Assembly: GCA_947498645.1 (NCBI GenBank)
Contig: CANMKS010000001.1
Location: forward strand, 2,394,032-2,458,031
DNA length: 64,000 nt
Direction of reading: 5' to 3'
From: an uncultured Paracoccaceae bacterium
GTDB taxonomy: Bacteria; Pseudomonadota; Alphaproteobacteria; Rhodobacterales; Rhodobacteraceae
The translations under genes were made by a program, and so were the position numbers. Each line of letters opens with the position of its first letter. The first letter of the stretch is position 1. The notes beneath the pieces are model-generated. The model saw only the letters and a program-made list of their open reading frames with translations. It had not been told where the DNA came from and did no database searches. Positions 44,842 through 54,023 of the stretch are shown in pieces.

Positions 44842-44907
44842 ATGTTGCCGCAAAGCGGGACGGCTGCGTCTTGCCAAAAAAGGAAAAGAGCATGCAAGAA
44901 CCGTTGA
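44842..44907 (+). CDS. possible upstream ORF overlapping the lon start (21 aa)
   Basis: An ATG at 44842 stands behind a strong AAGAGGAG site. It opens a 21-codon frame (MLPQSGTAAS, then a basic CQKRKRACKNR tail) that ends at TGA 44905-44907. It overlaps the lon start at 44892 in another frame by 16 bases. Its ribosome site is at least as good as lon's own AAGGAAAA. It could couple or gate lon translation. It is not known to make a functional peptide. Confidence 0.4.
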   Translation: MLPQSGTAASCQKRKRACKNR

Positions 44908-47297
44908 GTTCATCCTACCCCGTCCTGCCGCTGCGCGATATTGTGGTTTTCCCCCACATGATCGTGCCGCTTTTCGTGGGCCGCGACAAATCTGTCCGCG
45001 CCCTCGAAGAGGTGATGCAGGACGACAAGCAGATTTTGCTGTCCAGCCAGGTCGACCCCGGTGAAGATGACCCCGATCAAGAGGGCATCTACAAGACCGG
45101 CGTGCTCGCCAATGTGCTGCAACTGCTGAAACTGCCCGATGGTACCGTCAAGGTGCTGGTCGAAGGCCGCGCCCGCGTGAAAATCACCGAATTTGTGCCC
45201 AATGACAGCTTCTTTGAAGCCTCTTGCACATATCTGTCCGAAACCGACGGCGATCCGGCAGAGATCGAGGCGCTTGTGCGCAATGTGTCGGCCGAGTTTG
45301 AGCGTTACGCGAAGATCAAGAAAAACATCCCCGAAGAGGCGATGGCCGCCGTGGGTGAGGCCACTGAATCAGCGAAACTCGCCGATTTGGTCGCCGGGCA
45401 TCTGGGCATCGAAGTGGACCAGAAGCAGGGGCTTTTGGAAACGCTTTCCGTGTCCGAGCGTCTTGAAAAGGTCTTTGGCATGATGCAGGGCGAAATGTCC
45501 GTGCTACAGGTCGAGAAAAAGATCAAAACCCGCGTCAAATCCCAGATGGAGCGCACCCAGCGCGAATATTATCTGAATGAGCAGATGAAGGCCATTCAGA
45601 AGGAACTTGGCGATGGCGAGGAAGGCCAGAACGAAGTTGATGAGCTTGAAGCGCGGATCAACGAAACCAGGCTGTCAAAGGAAGCCCGCGAAAAGGTTGA
45701 TGCTGAGCTGAAGAAGCTCAAGAACATGTCGCCCATGTCCGCGGAAGCCACCGTTGTGCGCAATTATCTGGATTGGATTTTGGGCGTGCCGTGGGGTGTG
45801 AAATCACGCACCAAGAAGGACTTGCACAAGGCCCAGGAGGTGCTGGATAACGATCACTATGGCCTTGAAAAGGTCAAGGAACGGATTGTTGAGTATCTCG
45901 CGGTGCAGCAGCGCTCCAAAAAGCTCAAAGGTCCGATCATGTGTCTGGTGGGCCCGCCCGGTGTGGGTAAAACGTCACTGGGTAAGTCTGTTGCCAAGGC
46001 AACGGGGCGCGAGTTTATTCGCATCTCGCTGGGTGGCGTGCGCGACGAATCTGAAATTCGCGGCCACCGCCGGACCTATATCGGGTCCATGCCCGGCAAG
46101 ATCATTCAGGCGTTGAAAAAGGCGAAAACCACGAACCCGCTGATCCTGCTCGATGAGATCGACAAGATGGGGCAGGACTTCCGTGGTGATCCCGCATCGG
46201 CGATGCTGGAAGTGCTTGACCCGGAACAAAACAACACCTTCGTCGATCACTACCTGGAGGTCGAGTATGACCTCTCAAACGTGATGTTCCTGACGACTGC
46301 GAACTCTTACAACATGCCGGGGCCATTGCTGGACCGGATGGAGATCATTTCGCTGGCGGGTTACACCGAAGATGAAAAGCGCGAGATTGCGCGCCAGCAT
46401 CTTTTGCCCAAGGTCATGAAAAACCACGGGTTGAAGAAGAATGAGTTCACGGTTTCCGATGACGCGCTGACCGCCATGGTGCGGGTCTATACCCGCGAAG
46501 CCGGTGTGCGGAACATGGAGCGTGAGCTGGCCAAAGTTGCCCGCAAGGCGGTCACGATGATCGTGAAGAAAGAAGCGGAAGTGATTGAAGTCACTGCCGA
46601 AAACCTTTCCGACTTCCTTGGCGTGGAAAAGCACCGCTTTGGTCTGGCCGAGGAAGAGGATCAGGTCGGTGTTGTCACCGGTCTGGCCTGGACATCTGTG
46701 GGTGGTGAGCTTTTGAATATCGAAGCGCTGCGCCTGCCGGGCAAGGGCCGGATGAAGACAACCGGTAAGCTGGGCGATGTGATGAAGGAATCCATTGATG
46801 CGGCGTCATCCTATGTGCGGTCCATCGCGCCAGAGATCGGGGTCAAGCCACCCAAGTTCGACGCAATCGACATTCACGTGCACGTCCCCGATGGCGCAAC
46901 GCCAAAGGATGGTCCAAGTGCCGGTCTGGCAATGGTCACCTCTATCGTTTCCGTGCTGACGGGTATCCCCGTGCGCAAAGATATCGCCATGACGGGCGAA
47001 GTGTCATTGCGCGGCAATGCGATGCCAATTGGTGGCCTCAAGGAAAAACTGCTGGCCGCACTGCGCGGTGGGATCACAACTGTTCTGATCCCGCAGGACA
47101 ACGCCAAAGACCTGCCGGAGATCCCCGACAACGTGAAGGAAGGGCTGACGATCATTCCGGTAAGCCATGTGTCTGAAGTGCTGGACCATGCGCTGGTCAG
47201 CAAGCCTGAAGCCATCGAATGGGATGAGGCGGCAGAGGAAGCGGCGGCAGCTGCGCTCAAGGCGCAGAACGCCGGGGAAGGCGCCCGCGCGCATTAA
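44892..47297 (+). CDS. lon: ATP-dependent protease Lon
   Basis: Lon is a hexameric cytoplasmic protease that unfolds and degrades damaged and regulatory proteins. The 801-residue subunit has the N-terminal substrate domain (PVLPLRDIVVFPHMIVPLFVGR, about 10-31). The AAA+ module follows with GPPGVGKTS near 354, ILLDEIDKM near 417 and the arginine-finger region. The C-terminal protease domain carries the catalytic serine in KDGPSAGLAM near 676 and the lysine in GGLKEKLLAALRGG near 718. The ATG at 44892 has AAGGA upstream. A heat-shock-type promoter precedes it and a strong terminator follows. Confidence 0.96.
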   Translation: MQEPLSSSYPVLPLRDIVVFPHMIVPLFVGRDKSVRALEEVMQDDKQILLSSQVDPGEDDPDQEGIYKTGVLANVLQLLKLPDGTVKVLVEGRARVKITEFVPNDSFFEASCTYLSETDGDPAEIEALVRNVSAEFERYAKIKKNIPEEAMAAVGEATESAKLADLVAGHLGIEVDQKQGLLETLSVSERLEKVFGMMQGEMSVLQVEKKIKTRVKSQMERTQREYYLNEQMKAIQKELGDGEEGQNEVDELEARINETRLSKEAREKVDAELKKLKNMSPMSAEATVVRNYLDWILGVPWGVKSRTKKDLHKAQEVLDNDHYGLEKVKERIVEYLAVQQRSKKLKGPIMCLVGPPGVGKTSLGKSVAKATGREFIRISLGGVRDESEIRGHRRTYIGSMPGKIIQALKKAKTTNPLILLDEIDKMGQDFRGDPASAMLEVLDPEQNNTFVDHYLEVEYDLSNVMFLTTANSYNMPGPLLDRMEIISLAGYTEDEKREIARQHLLPKVMKNHGLKKNEFTVSDDALTAMVRVYTREAGVRNMERELAKVARKAVTMIVKKEAEVIEVTAENLSDFLGVEKHRFGLAEEEDQVGVVTGLAWTSVGGELLNIEALRLPGKGRMKTTGKLGDVMKESIDAASSYVRSIAPEIGVKPPKFDAIDIHVHVPDGATPKDGPSAGLAMVTSIVSVLTGIPVRKDIAMTGEVSLRGNAMPIGGLKEKLLAALRGGITTVLIPQDNAKDLPEIPDNVKEGLTIIPVSHVSEVLDHALVSKPEAIEWDEAAEEAAAAALKAQNAGEGARAH

Positions 47298-47320
47298 GCC
47301 GCTGGTTTTTCGATCAAATC

Positions 47321-47350
47321 AGGCGCCCCATTGGTTTGGGGCGCCTTTTT
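47321..47350 (+). terminator. Rho-independent terminator of lon
   Basis: A perfect 10-bp stem AGGCGCCCCA/TGGGGCGCCT with a 6-base loop is followed by a T-run, 23 bases after the lon stop. Confidence 0.88.
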
Positions 47351-47419
47351 GTTGTTATCTGCTTGACCTTCAACCACGCAGGCAGAGTAATGCGCCAACG
47401 CACCTAGGAGGATTTGCAC

Positions 47420-47755
47420 ATGGCCCGCAAGACGACACCTAAAACCGTCTCGAAAGAAGAATCATCCGCGGATGTCGAGGCCAAGCCGGTGTTGAAAAAG
47501 CCGGAATTGTTTGATGCGGTTGTCACGCGCACCAACCTCAAGAAACGTGACGTCAAACCAGCGGTGGAAACGGCGATGGCCGTGATCGCAGAGGCGCTGC
47601 GCGAGGGCACCGACGTGAACCTGCCGCCGCTTGGCAAACTGCGGATTGTGAAATCAAAAATCCTGGAGAATGGGGCAACCGTGCTGACCCTGAAGCTACG
47701 CACACCGCCAAATGCCACGGTGGCTGCCGCAGCGACCGATGAAAGCGACGCCTGA
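47420..47755 (+). CDS. HU/IHF family DNA-binding protein with basic N-terminal extension
   Basis: This 111-residue nucleoid protein has a bacterial histone-like fold: LKKPELFDAVVTRTNLKKRDVKPAVETAMAVI (helical body, about 26-57) and the NLPPLGKLRIVKSK region near 67-80. It is longer than typical HU (about 90 residues) because of a 25-residue charged N-terminus (MARKTTPKTVSKEESS). The DNA-binding arm after KLRIVKSK is short. It may be a nucleoid-associated variant specific to this lineage. AGGAGG precedes the ATG at 47420. It follows lon but beyond a terminator. Confidence 0.85.
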   Translation: MARKTTPKTVSKEESSADVEAKPVLKKPELFDAVVTRTNLKKRDVKPAVETAMAVIAEALREGTDVNLPPLGKLRIVKSKILENGATVLTLKLRTPPNATVAAAATDESDA

Positions 47756-47768
47756 GTCAACGGCGCAT

Positions 47769-48329
47769 ATGTCATTTCCAGAGCTTTACATCCTGCGCCA
47801 CGGCGAGACCGAGTGGAACGCAGAGAACCGTATGCAGGGCGAGCTGAATTCGCCCCTGACGACCAAGGGGCAGGCCGATGCGGCACGGCAGGGCGCAATC
47901 CTGTCGGGGCTTTCGTTGGATGGGTTCCGGTTCTTCAGCAGCCCGCAGGGCAGGGCGTTTCAAACCGCCGGAATAGCACTTGCCGGGATTGCCGATCACA
48001 TTCGCACCGATGACCGGTTGCGCGAAATCGGGGTGGGCGATTGGTCTGGTCGTTTGCGGGCCGAACTTCCGATGCCAGAGGGCCGCGACCCGGTGATGGC
48101 GCAATACGAGATGGCGCCAAATGGCGAAGGTTTTGCGGGGGTCAAGGCGCGCGCGGGCGCATTTCTGGCGGATCTGACGGGGCCATCTGTGTTGGTCACC
48201 CACGGCGTCACCAGTGCCATTTTGCGCGCACTTGTGGTGGGGGAAAAGGCATATGCCGGCCAATCCGTTCAAGGCGGGCAGGGCTGTGTTTACCATCTCA
48301 AGGACGGTGAACAATTCCTGTTGGAATGA
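47769..48329 (+). CDS. histidine phosphatase family protein
   Basis: This 186-residue protein belongs to the phosphoglycerate-mutase-like phosphatases. The phospho-histidine motif LRHGETEWN lies near 8-16, the second Arg/Glu pair in DDRLREIGVGDWSGR near 76-90, and the second catalytic His in LVTHGVTSAILRAL near 142-155. It probably removes phosphate from a small metabolite; the substrate cannot be told. The start at 47769 is 13 bases after the HU stop and removes an extension that overlaps HU. It may be cotranscribed with HU. Confidence 0.88.
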   Translation: MSFPELYILRHGETEWNAENRMQGELNSPLTTKGQADAARQGAILSGLSLDGFRFFSSPQGRAFQTAGIALAGIADHIRTDDRLREIGVGDWSGRLRAELPMPEGRDPVMAQYEMAPNGEGFAGVKARAGAFLADLTGPSVLVTHGVTSAILRALVVGEKAYAGQSVQGGQGCVYHLKDGEQFLLE

Positions 48330-48371
48330 GGCTTGCACTACCCGCACGGCTGGTCTAAATGGTCCGATATC

Positions 48372-48447
48372 GGGTGATTAGCTCAGTTGGTAGAGCGCTT
48401 CCTTTACACGGAAGATGTCGGGAGTTCGAGCCTCTCATCACCCACCA
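48372..48447 (+). tRNA. tRNA-Val(TAC)
   Basis: This 76-base gene folds as a normal cloverleaf: acceptor GGGTGAT/ATCACCC, D-loop AGCTCAGTTGGTAGAGC, anticodon stem CTTCC/GGAAG with loop TTTACAC (anticodon TAC at 48405-48407) and T-arm GGTTCGA-type TTCGAGC. The CCA end is encoded. It lies 42 bases after the phosphatase gene. Confidence 0.95.
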
Positions 48448-48797
48448 TAAAACCTCCCGATTTGTATATATGGAAATGTGGCCACTTGCGCCTTGTGGGA
48501 CGTGTTTGCGGGTTATTGAACCCAAGCGCCCTTTGGCCCCGCCATGCCAAAATTTCAGTATATCCGGCGCACCTGACAGTGTTCGGGCCGCGTGACAAAT
48601 CATGACCCCTCCAAGGAACGGATGGGCGCGGCGAAAGAGGCTCAGCACGCAGGTGAAGGGGAAAACGGGGGCTTGCAATTGCCGCCCGGTGACACCGCCG
48701 CATTATTCCGCGTCCCAGCCCTTAACGCCGCTTGACGGGGCGCAAAAGCGCACTTAGAAGCAGCGCACGTTCAGTCATTGGCTGAACAAGCAGATGC
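48448..48797. other. intergenic region between tRNA-Val and tRNA-Asp
   Basis: These 350 bases hold no gene I can support. The only element is a probable promoter for the first tRNA-Asp at 48732-48760. ORFs across this region are artefacts of the tRNA genes. Confidence 0.6.
48732..48760 (+). promoter_or_regulatory. probable promoter of tRNA-Asp copy 1
   Basis: TTGACG (48732-48737) and TAGAAG (48755-48760) lie 17 bases apart, 37 bases before the tRNA. Confidence 0.55.
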
Positions 48798-48874
48798 GCG
48801 GTTGTAGCTCAGCTGGTTAGAGTACCGGCCTGTCACGCCGGGGGTCGCGGGTTCGAGCCCCGTCAACCGCGCCA
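48798..48874 (+). tRNA. tRNA-Asp(GTC), copy 1
   Basis: A 77-base cloverleaf with acceptor GCGGTTG/CAACCGC, anticodon stem CCGGC/GCCGG, loop CTGTCAC (anticodon GTC), T-loop GTTCGAGC and encoded CCA. It is identical to the copy at 49171-49247. GTC tRNAs are substrates of the Tgt encoded upstream. Confidence 0.95.
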
Positions 48875-48983
48875 CTGCCTTTCCCTTCGAACATTGACCG
48901 GTCACGCAACGGATACTGCGGGTTTTGCGGTGATCGGTGCCAGAAGGTGTTAACACCCTTGTTTTGCTGAGTTCTACCTGATG

Positions 48984-49021
48984 CAGAACCTGTACATACT
49001 GCGTACAGAACCTGTACATAC
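48984..49021. repeat. tandem 22-base-period repeat between the tRNA-Asp genes
   Basis: CAGAACCTGTACATAC occurs at 48984-48999 and again at 49006-49021, exactly 22 bases apart. A degenerate third half (ACCTGTGCGTACAT) follows. Within it TGTAC and GTACA face each other. The word GTACATAC(A/T)GCGTACA also occurs in the ilvB-ilvN spacer. Confidence 0.6.
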
Positions 49022-49130
49022 ACCTGTGCGTACATCGGCCAATTAACGCCGCGCGCGGTGCCAAATCTGAACGAAAGGTAAATTTGTGCAATGACCGGCG
49101 CAAAAACACTCTTTTGGCACCGATTTGGCG

Positions 49131-49159
49131 TTGACGCCCCACCTTTGCACGATTATCCC
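49131..49159 (+). promoter_or_regulatory. probable promoter of tRNA-Asp copy 2
   Basis: TTGACG (49131-49136) and TATCCC (49154-49159) lie 17 bases apart, 11 bases before the tRNA. The first copy has the same TTGACG box, so each gene appears to have its own promoter. Confidence 0.55.
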
Positions 49160-49170
49160 GCACCTCACGC

Positions 49171-49247
49171 GCGGTTGTAGCTCAGCTGGTTAGAGTACCG
49201 GCCTGTCACGCCGGGGGTCGCGGGTTCGAGCCCCGTCAACCGCGCCA
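49171..49247 (+). tRNA. tRNA-Asp(GTC), copy 2
   Basis: Identical in all 77 bases to the copy at 48798-48874, including the encoded CCA. It is followed by a strong terminator and then by an MFS gene. Confidence 0.95.
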
Positions 49248-49269
49248 TTTTCCCAAGATGTTGCCATTG

Positions 49270-49296
49270 GGCGGGTTTCATGGCCCGCCTTTTTTT
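49270..49296 (+). terminator. Rho-independent terminator of tRNA-Asp copy 2
   Basis: GGCGGG pairs with CCCGCC across an 8-base loop and is followed by seven T residues, 23 bases after the tRNA. Confidence 0.85.
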
Positions 49297-49537
49297 GTGG
49301 GTATTTGCTGGTGGGGACTTTGGGTTGCGACCATGACGGCGGATGCTGTGACTGGAAGAAACGGTCGCCCTTCAAACCCCCCGGCAAGAGTTGGAGAGTC
49401 AATCCAAATTCGACAGCCATGCAGCTTTGTCGCCCGGTCTTAGATTTTGGAGATAGAGGTTGCGAAGTTGAACCTTGTTTTCAGGAAATAAGTGCATGAA
49501 GGTTGGCCATTCCTGTTTTCATTTTTGGCGATATCAG

Positions 49538-50743
49538 ATGGACGAGATCTCAGCACTTCCCAAATCGACTGTAAACGCAGCCGTTCTTGCAGGGTGTATC
49601 ATTGCCTTCCTTGGGTTTGGTTTCTCCGCCACGTTTGGGGTCTTTCTACGTCCTATGTCAGCAGATCTGGGTTGGGGGCGTGAGGTCTTTTCCTTGTCCG
49701 TGGCTGTTCAGGCGTTGGCATGGGGGGTCACGCAGCCTTTCGCAGGCATGGCAGCGGACCGGTACGGAACTGCACGCGTTTTAGCGTTCGGCGCGATATG
49801 TGCCGCACTTGGTTTCTTCCTGAGAGGTTCGGTGATGAACCCGGAGGTCTTTGTTTTCTCTGGCGTTATTGTCGGAATCGGGACTGGCGCTTGCTCTTTC
49901 CCTGTGGTTATCGCGGCATTAAGCAAGGTTGTTACCGCCAAGCAACGTAGTTTTGTGATGGGTCTTGGCACTGCCGCTGCGTCACTGGGAATGTTTGCGG
50001 CGGCTCCGGCCACGTCTGCGATGATTGGATATTTTGGCTGGCAACAGACGATCATTCTCATCAGTCTCAGCTTTGTTGCGATCTTGCCATTCCTTATTTT
50101 TGTGGCGCGCGTGTCTGTTCCGACAGCCGCCTCGCAAGGAGCGGGTGCATTTGGCAAAGCAATCAAGAGCGCGTTTCACAATCGGAGCTATTTGTGCCTT
50201 TTCTTTGGTTTCTTTGTCTGCGGTTTCCACGTCGCATTCATTGGAACGCATCTTCCCGCCTATATTGTTGACCTTGGACTGCCGATCAGTGTCGGAGGGT
50301 GGTCGTTAGCGTTGATTGGGCTTTTCAATATTGCAGGCTCATTTCTGGCCGGATGGAGTGGGCAAATTCATTCCAAAAAGAACATGCTGGCGAGCATTTA
50401 CGTGTCTCGCGCAATCGTCATCACAATTTTTATTCTGACCCCCGTGTCCCCCATGACGATCTACATATTTTCAGCTGTTATGGGGCTTTTGTGGCTTTCG
50501 ACAGTCCCGTTTACGATGGGATTGGTCGCGCAGACCCAAGGTCTGACATACTTGTCTACGCTGGCAGGACTGGTGTTCTTTAGCCACCAAGTTGGAAGTT
50601 TTGCCGGAGCGTGGCTGGGCGGGCGAATCTTCGATATCTATCAGAGCTACACGCCGATGTGGTGGGCTGCCATTCTATTTGGGGTGCTTGCGGCGATCAT
50701 CCACATGCCAATCGAAGAGAATAAGAAATCTATCCTCGCTTAA
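49538..50743 (+). CDS. MFS transporter
   Basis: This 401-residue inner-membrane protein has about twelve hydrophobic segments, the usual major-facilitator layout. The loop between helices 2 and 3 carries MAADRYGTARVLAFG (near 71-85), the MFS signature region. It resembles monocarboxylate/oxalate-formate-type carriers, but the substrate is not determinable. By eye it is less GC-rich than its neighbours, with more TTT and ATT codons. It sits directly after a tRNA-Asp gene, a common place for acquired DNA. The ATG at 49538 starts MDEISALPK. No integrase or repeated tRNA end is visible. Confidence 0.85.
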   Translation: MDEISALPKSTVNAAVLAGCIIAFLGFGFSATFGVFLRPMSADLGWGREVFSLSVAVQALAWGVTQPFAGMAADRYGTARVLAFGAICAALGFFLRGSVMNPEVFVFSGVIVGIGTGACSFPVVIAALSKVVTAKQRSFVMGLGTAAASLGMFAAAPATSAMIGYFGWQQTIILISLSFVAILPFLIFVARVSVPTAASQGAGAFGKAIKSAFHNRSYLCLFFGFFVCGFHVAFIGTHLPAYIVDLGLPISVGGWSLALIGLFNIAGSFLAGWSGQIHSKKNMLASIYVSRAIVITIFILTPVSPMTIYIFSAVMGLLWLSTVPFTMGLVAQTQGLTYLSTLAGLVFFSHQVGSFAGAWLGGRIFDIYQSYTPMWWAAILFGVLAAIIHMPIEENKKSILA

Positions 50744-50897
50744 CGCGACACCAAATCTGGTTGCGCCGGTTTTCGCGGTGATCGGTTTTTCTGTCGGGGA
50801 TCTTGGCGTCTCCACCACTCAGAAACAGCCATTGAGCGTAGCGCCATCGTCGCGCAAGCCGACGCCGTCTGCTCACGCTCCCTTCCTCACCCCGCAC

Positions 50898-52271
50898 TTA
50901 CTGCGTCATCGCATCCAATATCCGCGCCCAGCTTCTGATCCCTTTGTGAAAAGATGACAGGTCATATTTCTCGTTGGGAGAGTGGATCTGGTCGTCGTCT
51001 TTGCCGAAACCGATCAACATCGCGTCCATGTCGAGGATTTCCTTGAAATGCCCCGCAATCGGGATGGATCCACCGCAGCCCACGTAGGCCGCCGCATTGG
51101 GCCATTCGTCCGAGAGTGCTTTGCGAGCCTGGTCGAAGGCGGGGTGCGTTGTGGTCATTTGCCCGGCCGCACTGGCACCGTGATCGCTAAAGCTGACCGT
51201 GCAATCGGCGGGCAGCATGTCCTGCACCATTTTGCGGAAGGCGTCGCGGATTTTCAGCGGGTCTTGCGTGCCCACAAGCCGAAAGCTGATTTTTGCGGAG
51301 GCCTCGGAGGGCAGCACGGTTTTGAAGCCGTCACCGGTATAGCCCGACCACATGCCGTTCACTTCGCAGGTGGGCCGCGACCAGATCATTTCCAGCGGGC
51401 GGCGTCCGACCTCGCCTGCGGGTTCGGACAGGCCGACCTCACCCAGAAAGTCCTTGTGGTCGAATTTCAGGTCGTCCCAGGCGGCGGCAAGCTCATTCGA
51501 TAGCTCTGGCACGCCGTCGTAGAAGCCCGGCACCGTGATCCGTCCGTTTTCATCGTGCAGTGCTGCAATAATCCGTGCCAGCACCCGTGCCGGGTTCATC
51601 GCCAACCCGCCGTACATGCCTGAATGCAGGTCTTTGTTCGGGCCGGTGATTGTCAGTTCCTCGCCCAGCAGCCCGCGCAGCTGTGTGATAATTGCGGGTG
51701 TGCTGTCGCCATAAAGCCCGGTGTCGCAGATCAGCGCGATGTCGGCTGTCAGCTCGTCCCGGTTTTCCTCCATGAATGGGGTGAGGGAAGGGGAGCCTGA
51801 TTCCTCTTCACCCTCAAAGAAAATCGTGATGTTTGCGGGCAGTTTTCCATGTTCGGCTTTCCATGCGCGGCAAGCCTCGACAAAGGTCATCAACTGCCCT
51901 TTGTCGTCGGATGATCCGCGGCCCCGAATGACTTTACCTTTGGCTGTGTCCTCGACCTGCGGGTCGAAAGGGTCACGGTCCCAAAGTTCAAGTGGATCAA
52001 CGGGTTGCACGTCGTAATGCCCGTAAAACAGGATATGCGGCCCGTCGCCGCCGGTATGCGCCACCACCATCGGGTGCCCCGGTGTTGGCCGTTTGGATGC
52101 CTCAAACCCGATGGATTGCAGATCAGCTACCAGCCAGTCAGCCGCCGTGTCGCAATCACCCTTATAGGCCGGATCGGTCGAAATCGACGGAATGCGCAGC
52201 AGTTCCAGCAACCGGTCAGTGGCCTGGGGCAGGTCAGCGTCGATACGGGCGAGGACGGGGGCAAGGGTCAT
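50898..52271 (-). CDS. M20 family metallopeptidase (dipeptidase-like)
   Basis: This 457-residue enzyme is a di-zinc peptidase that cleaves dipeptides or related amides. GHYDVQP at 84-90 and the catalytic EGEEESGS at 153-160 are the zinc and base motifs. ICDTGLYG near 182 supplies another ligand, and the lid domain includes GPNKDLHSGMYGG. The final His lies in DQIHSPNEKY near 430. This is the pattern of M20A/carnosinase-like peptidases. It has no signal peptide, so it acts in the cytoplasm. It diverges from hemA. Confidence 0.92.
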   Translation of the reverse strand: MTLAPVLARIDADLPQATDRLLELLRIPSISTDPAYKGDCDTAADWLVADLQSIGFEASKRPTPGHPMVVAHTGGDGPHILFYGHYDVQPVDPLELWDRDPFDPQVEDTAKGKVIRGRGSSDDKGQLMTFVEACRAWKAEHGKLPANITIFFEGEEESGSPSLTPFMEENRDELTADIALICDTGLYGDSTPAIITQLRGLLGEELTITGPNKDLHSGMYGGLAMNPARVLARIIAALHDENGRITVPGFYDGVPELSNELAAAWDDLKFDHKDFLGEVGLSEPAGEVGRRPLEMIWSRPTCEVNGMWSGYTGDGFKTVLPSEASAKISFRLVGTQDPLKIRDAFRKMVQDMLPADCTVSFSDHGASAAGQMTTTHPAFDQARKALSDEWPNAAAYVGCGGSIPIAGHFKEILDMDAMLIGFGKDDDQIHSPNEKYDLSSFHKGIRSWARILDAMTQ

Positions 52272-52683
52272 GGCTTTGGCCTATCTGTGTTGGGATTTGC
52301 CGTGAAGGTTGCCTTAACACGCGCAGAGGTCAAGCCGATCCTGTCGAATGCCGGCCGGGTGCTGACACCCAACCCGGCGTACAGGCCTTGACTGGTCGCG
52401 GCCATCAGCCCGAGCCGTACCAATCCTGCACTGGCAGGGGCCGTTGACCGCAGTTGGTGCAGAGTCGGGTATTCCTGCCTACCGTCATGACGATCTGTCT
52501 GGCAGTTTATTGATCTAGATCACGGTAGCTGCGTGGCCCGCGCACTACAAAGGGCAGCATAAGGCGGCAGGAGCGACACTTTGTAACGTCTTGTTCGAAG
52601 CGGTCGCGCCCTATAAGACGTTTAGAACGATTCAAAAACTGCGAAAGCCTGTGGTTTTTGGTGCGACAAAGAGGACGAACGAC
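52272..52683. other. divergent M20-hemA intergenic region
   Basis: These 412 bases hold the control region of hemA, with the FNR-type box at 52510-52523. An open frame runs upstream in frame with hemA from 52591, but it lacks similarity to HemA and I do not consider it coding. Confidence 0.65.
52510..52523. promoter_or_regulatory. FnrL-type box upstream of hemA
   Basis: TTGATCTAGATCAC matches TTGAT-N4-ATCAA at nine of ten positions. FnrL is known to control hemA by oxygen in Rhodobacter. The box lies about 170 bases before the hemA start. Confidence 0.75.
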
Positions 52684-53907
52684 GTGGACTACAACGCCCA
52701 ACTGGACACAGCGATTGCGACTTTGCACGAAGAAGGGCGCTACCGGACGTTTATTGATATTGAACGCAAGCGCGGGCAGTTTCCCCATGCCACATGGCGC
52801 AAGCCGGACGGTTCCGAGGCGCCTGTCACCGTGTGGTGCGGCAATGACTATCTGGGCATGGGCCAGCATCCTGTTGTTCTGGCCGCCATGCATGAGGCCA
52901 TTGATGCCACTGGTGCCGGCTCTGGCGGTACTCGCAATATTTCCGGCACGACCGTCTATCACAAACGGCTTGAGGCAGAGCTGGCGGACCTGCACCGCAA
53001 GGAAGCGGCACTGCTGTTCACCTCGGCCTATATCGCCAATGACGCGACGCTGAGCACATTGCCCAAGCTGTTTCCGGGCCTGATTATCTATTCCGATGCG
53101 TTGAACCATGCCTCGATGATCGAAGGTGTGCGCCGCAATGGCGGGGCCAAACGCATTTTCCGCCACAATGATCTGGATCACCTGCGTGCGTTGTTGGCCG
53201 CGGATGATCCTGCGGCCCCCAAGGTGATTGCATTTGAATCGATCTATTCGATGGATGGTGATTTCGGCCCCATCGCGGAAATTTGCGATCTGGCGGATGA
53301 ATTTGGCGCGCTGACCTACATCGACGAAGTCCACGCGGTTGGCATGTACGGCCCCCGTGGGGCAGGCGTTGCCGAGCGTGATGGCCTGATGGGCCGGATC
53401 GACATCATCAATGGCACTTTGGCCAAGGCCTATGGTGTTATGGGCGGCTATATCGCGGCATCTGCGAAAATGTGTGACGCGATAAGGTCTTATGCGCCGG
53501 GGTTCATCTTTACCACGTCATTGCCACCGGCCGTTGCTGCCGGTGCTGCGGCCAGTGTCGCCCATCTCAAAGCGGATGACAGCCTGCGCTTGCAACATCA
53601 GACGCAGGCCAAGATTTTGAAGCTGCGCCTTAAGGGCTTGGGTCTGCCGATCATTGATCATGGCACGCATATCGTGCCGTTGATTGTGGGTGATCCGGTG
53701 CATACCAAGAAGCTGTCGGATATGCTTTTGTCGGATTTTGGCATCTACGTGCAGCCCATCAACTTCCCCACGGTGCCACGCGGTACAGAGCGGTTGCGCT
53801 TTACGCCGTCGCCGGTACATGGTCCGCGTGAAATGGATGCATTGGTCGGTGCTTTGGACGATCTTTGGGCACATTGCGCGCTGAATCGTGCCGAGTTGGC
53901 AGGTTAA
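52684..53907 (+). CDS. hemA: 5-aminolevulinate synthase (C4 pathway)
   Basis: It condenses glycine and succinyl-CoA to 5-aminolevulinate, the first step of tetrapyrrole synthesis in alphaproteobacteria. The protein (407 residues) matches Rhodobacter HemA almost block for block: [42 protein letters not shown] and the PLP lysine in NGTLAKAYG near 248. The start is GTG at 52684 ([10 protein letters not shown]), where family members begin, with AAAGAGGA 8 bases upstream. The longer ATG-started frame from 52591 is not conserved. Oxygen control by FnrL is likely. Confidence 0.95.
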   Translation: MDYNAQLDTAIATLHEEGRYRTFIDIERKRGQFPHATWRKPDGSEAPVTVWCGNDYLGMGQHPVVLAAMHEAIDATGAGSGGTRNISGTTVYHKRLEAELADLHRKEAALLFTSAYIANDATLSTLPKLFPGLIIYSDALNHASMIEGVRRNGGAKRIFRHNDLDHLRALLAADDPAAPKVIAFESIYSMDGDFGPIAEICDLADEFGALTYIDEVHAVGMYGPRGAGVAERDGLMGRIDIINGTLAKAYGVMGGYIAASAKMCDAIRSYAPGFIFTTSLPPAVAAGAAASVAHLKADDSLRLQHQTQAKILKLRLKGLGLPIIDHGTHIVPLIVGDPVHTKKLSDMLLSDFGIYVQPINFPTVPRGTERLRFTPSPVHGPREMDALVGALDDLWAHCALNRAELAG

Positions 53908-54023
53908 CCTTTAATCAACCTGTGCATAACTTCCGCTGACATGCTATGACAGAATCAGACCGCTGACTTTCTTCGATTCGGAAAAAGTGAGTAGTTTAGG
54001 GGCATTGAGCGACGGGACAGTCG

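Noticed and set aside
48355..48703. ORFs over the tRNA-Val gene
   Set aside because: They read through a tRNA on the opposite strand and give the usual false tRNA-derived peptides.
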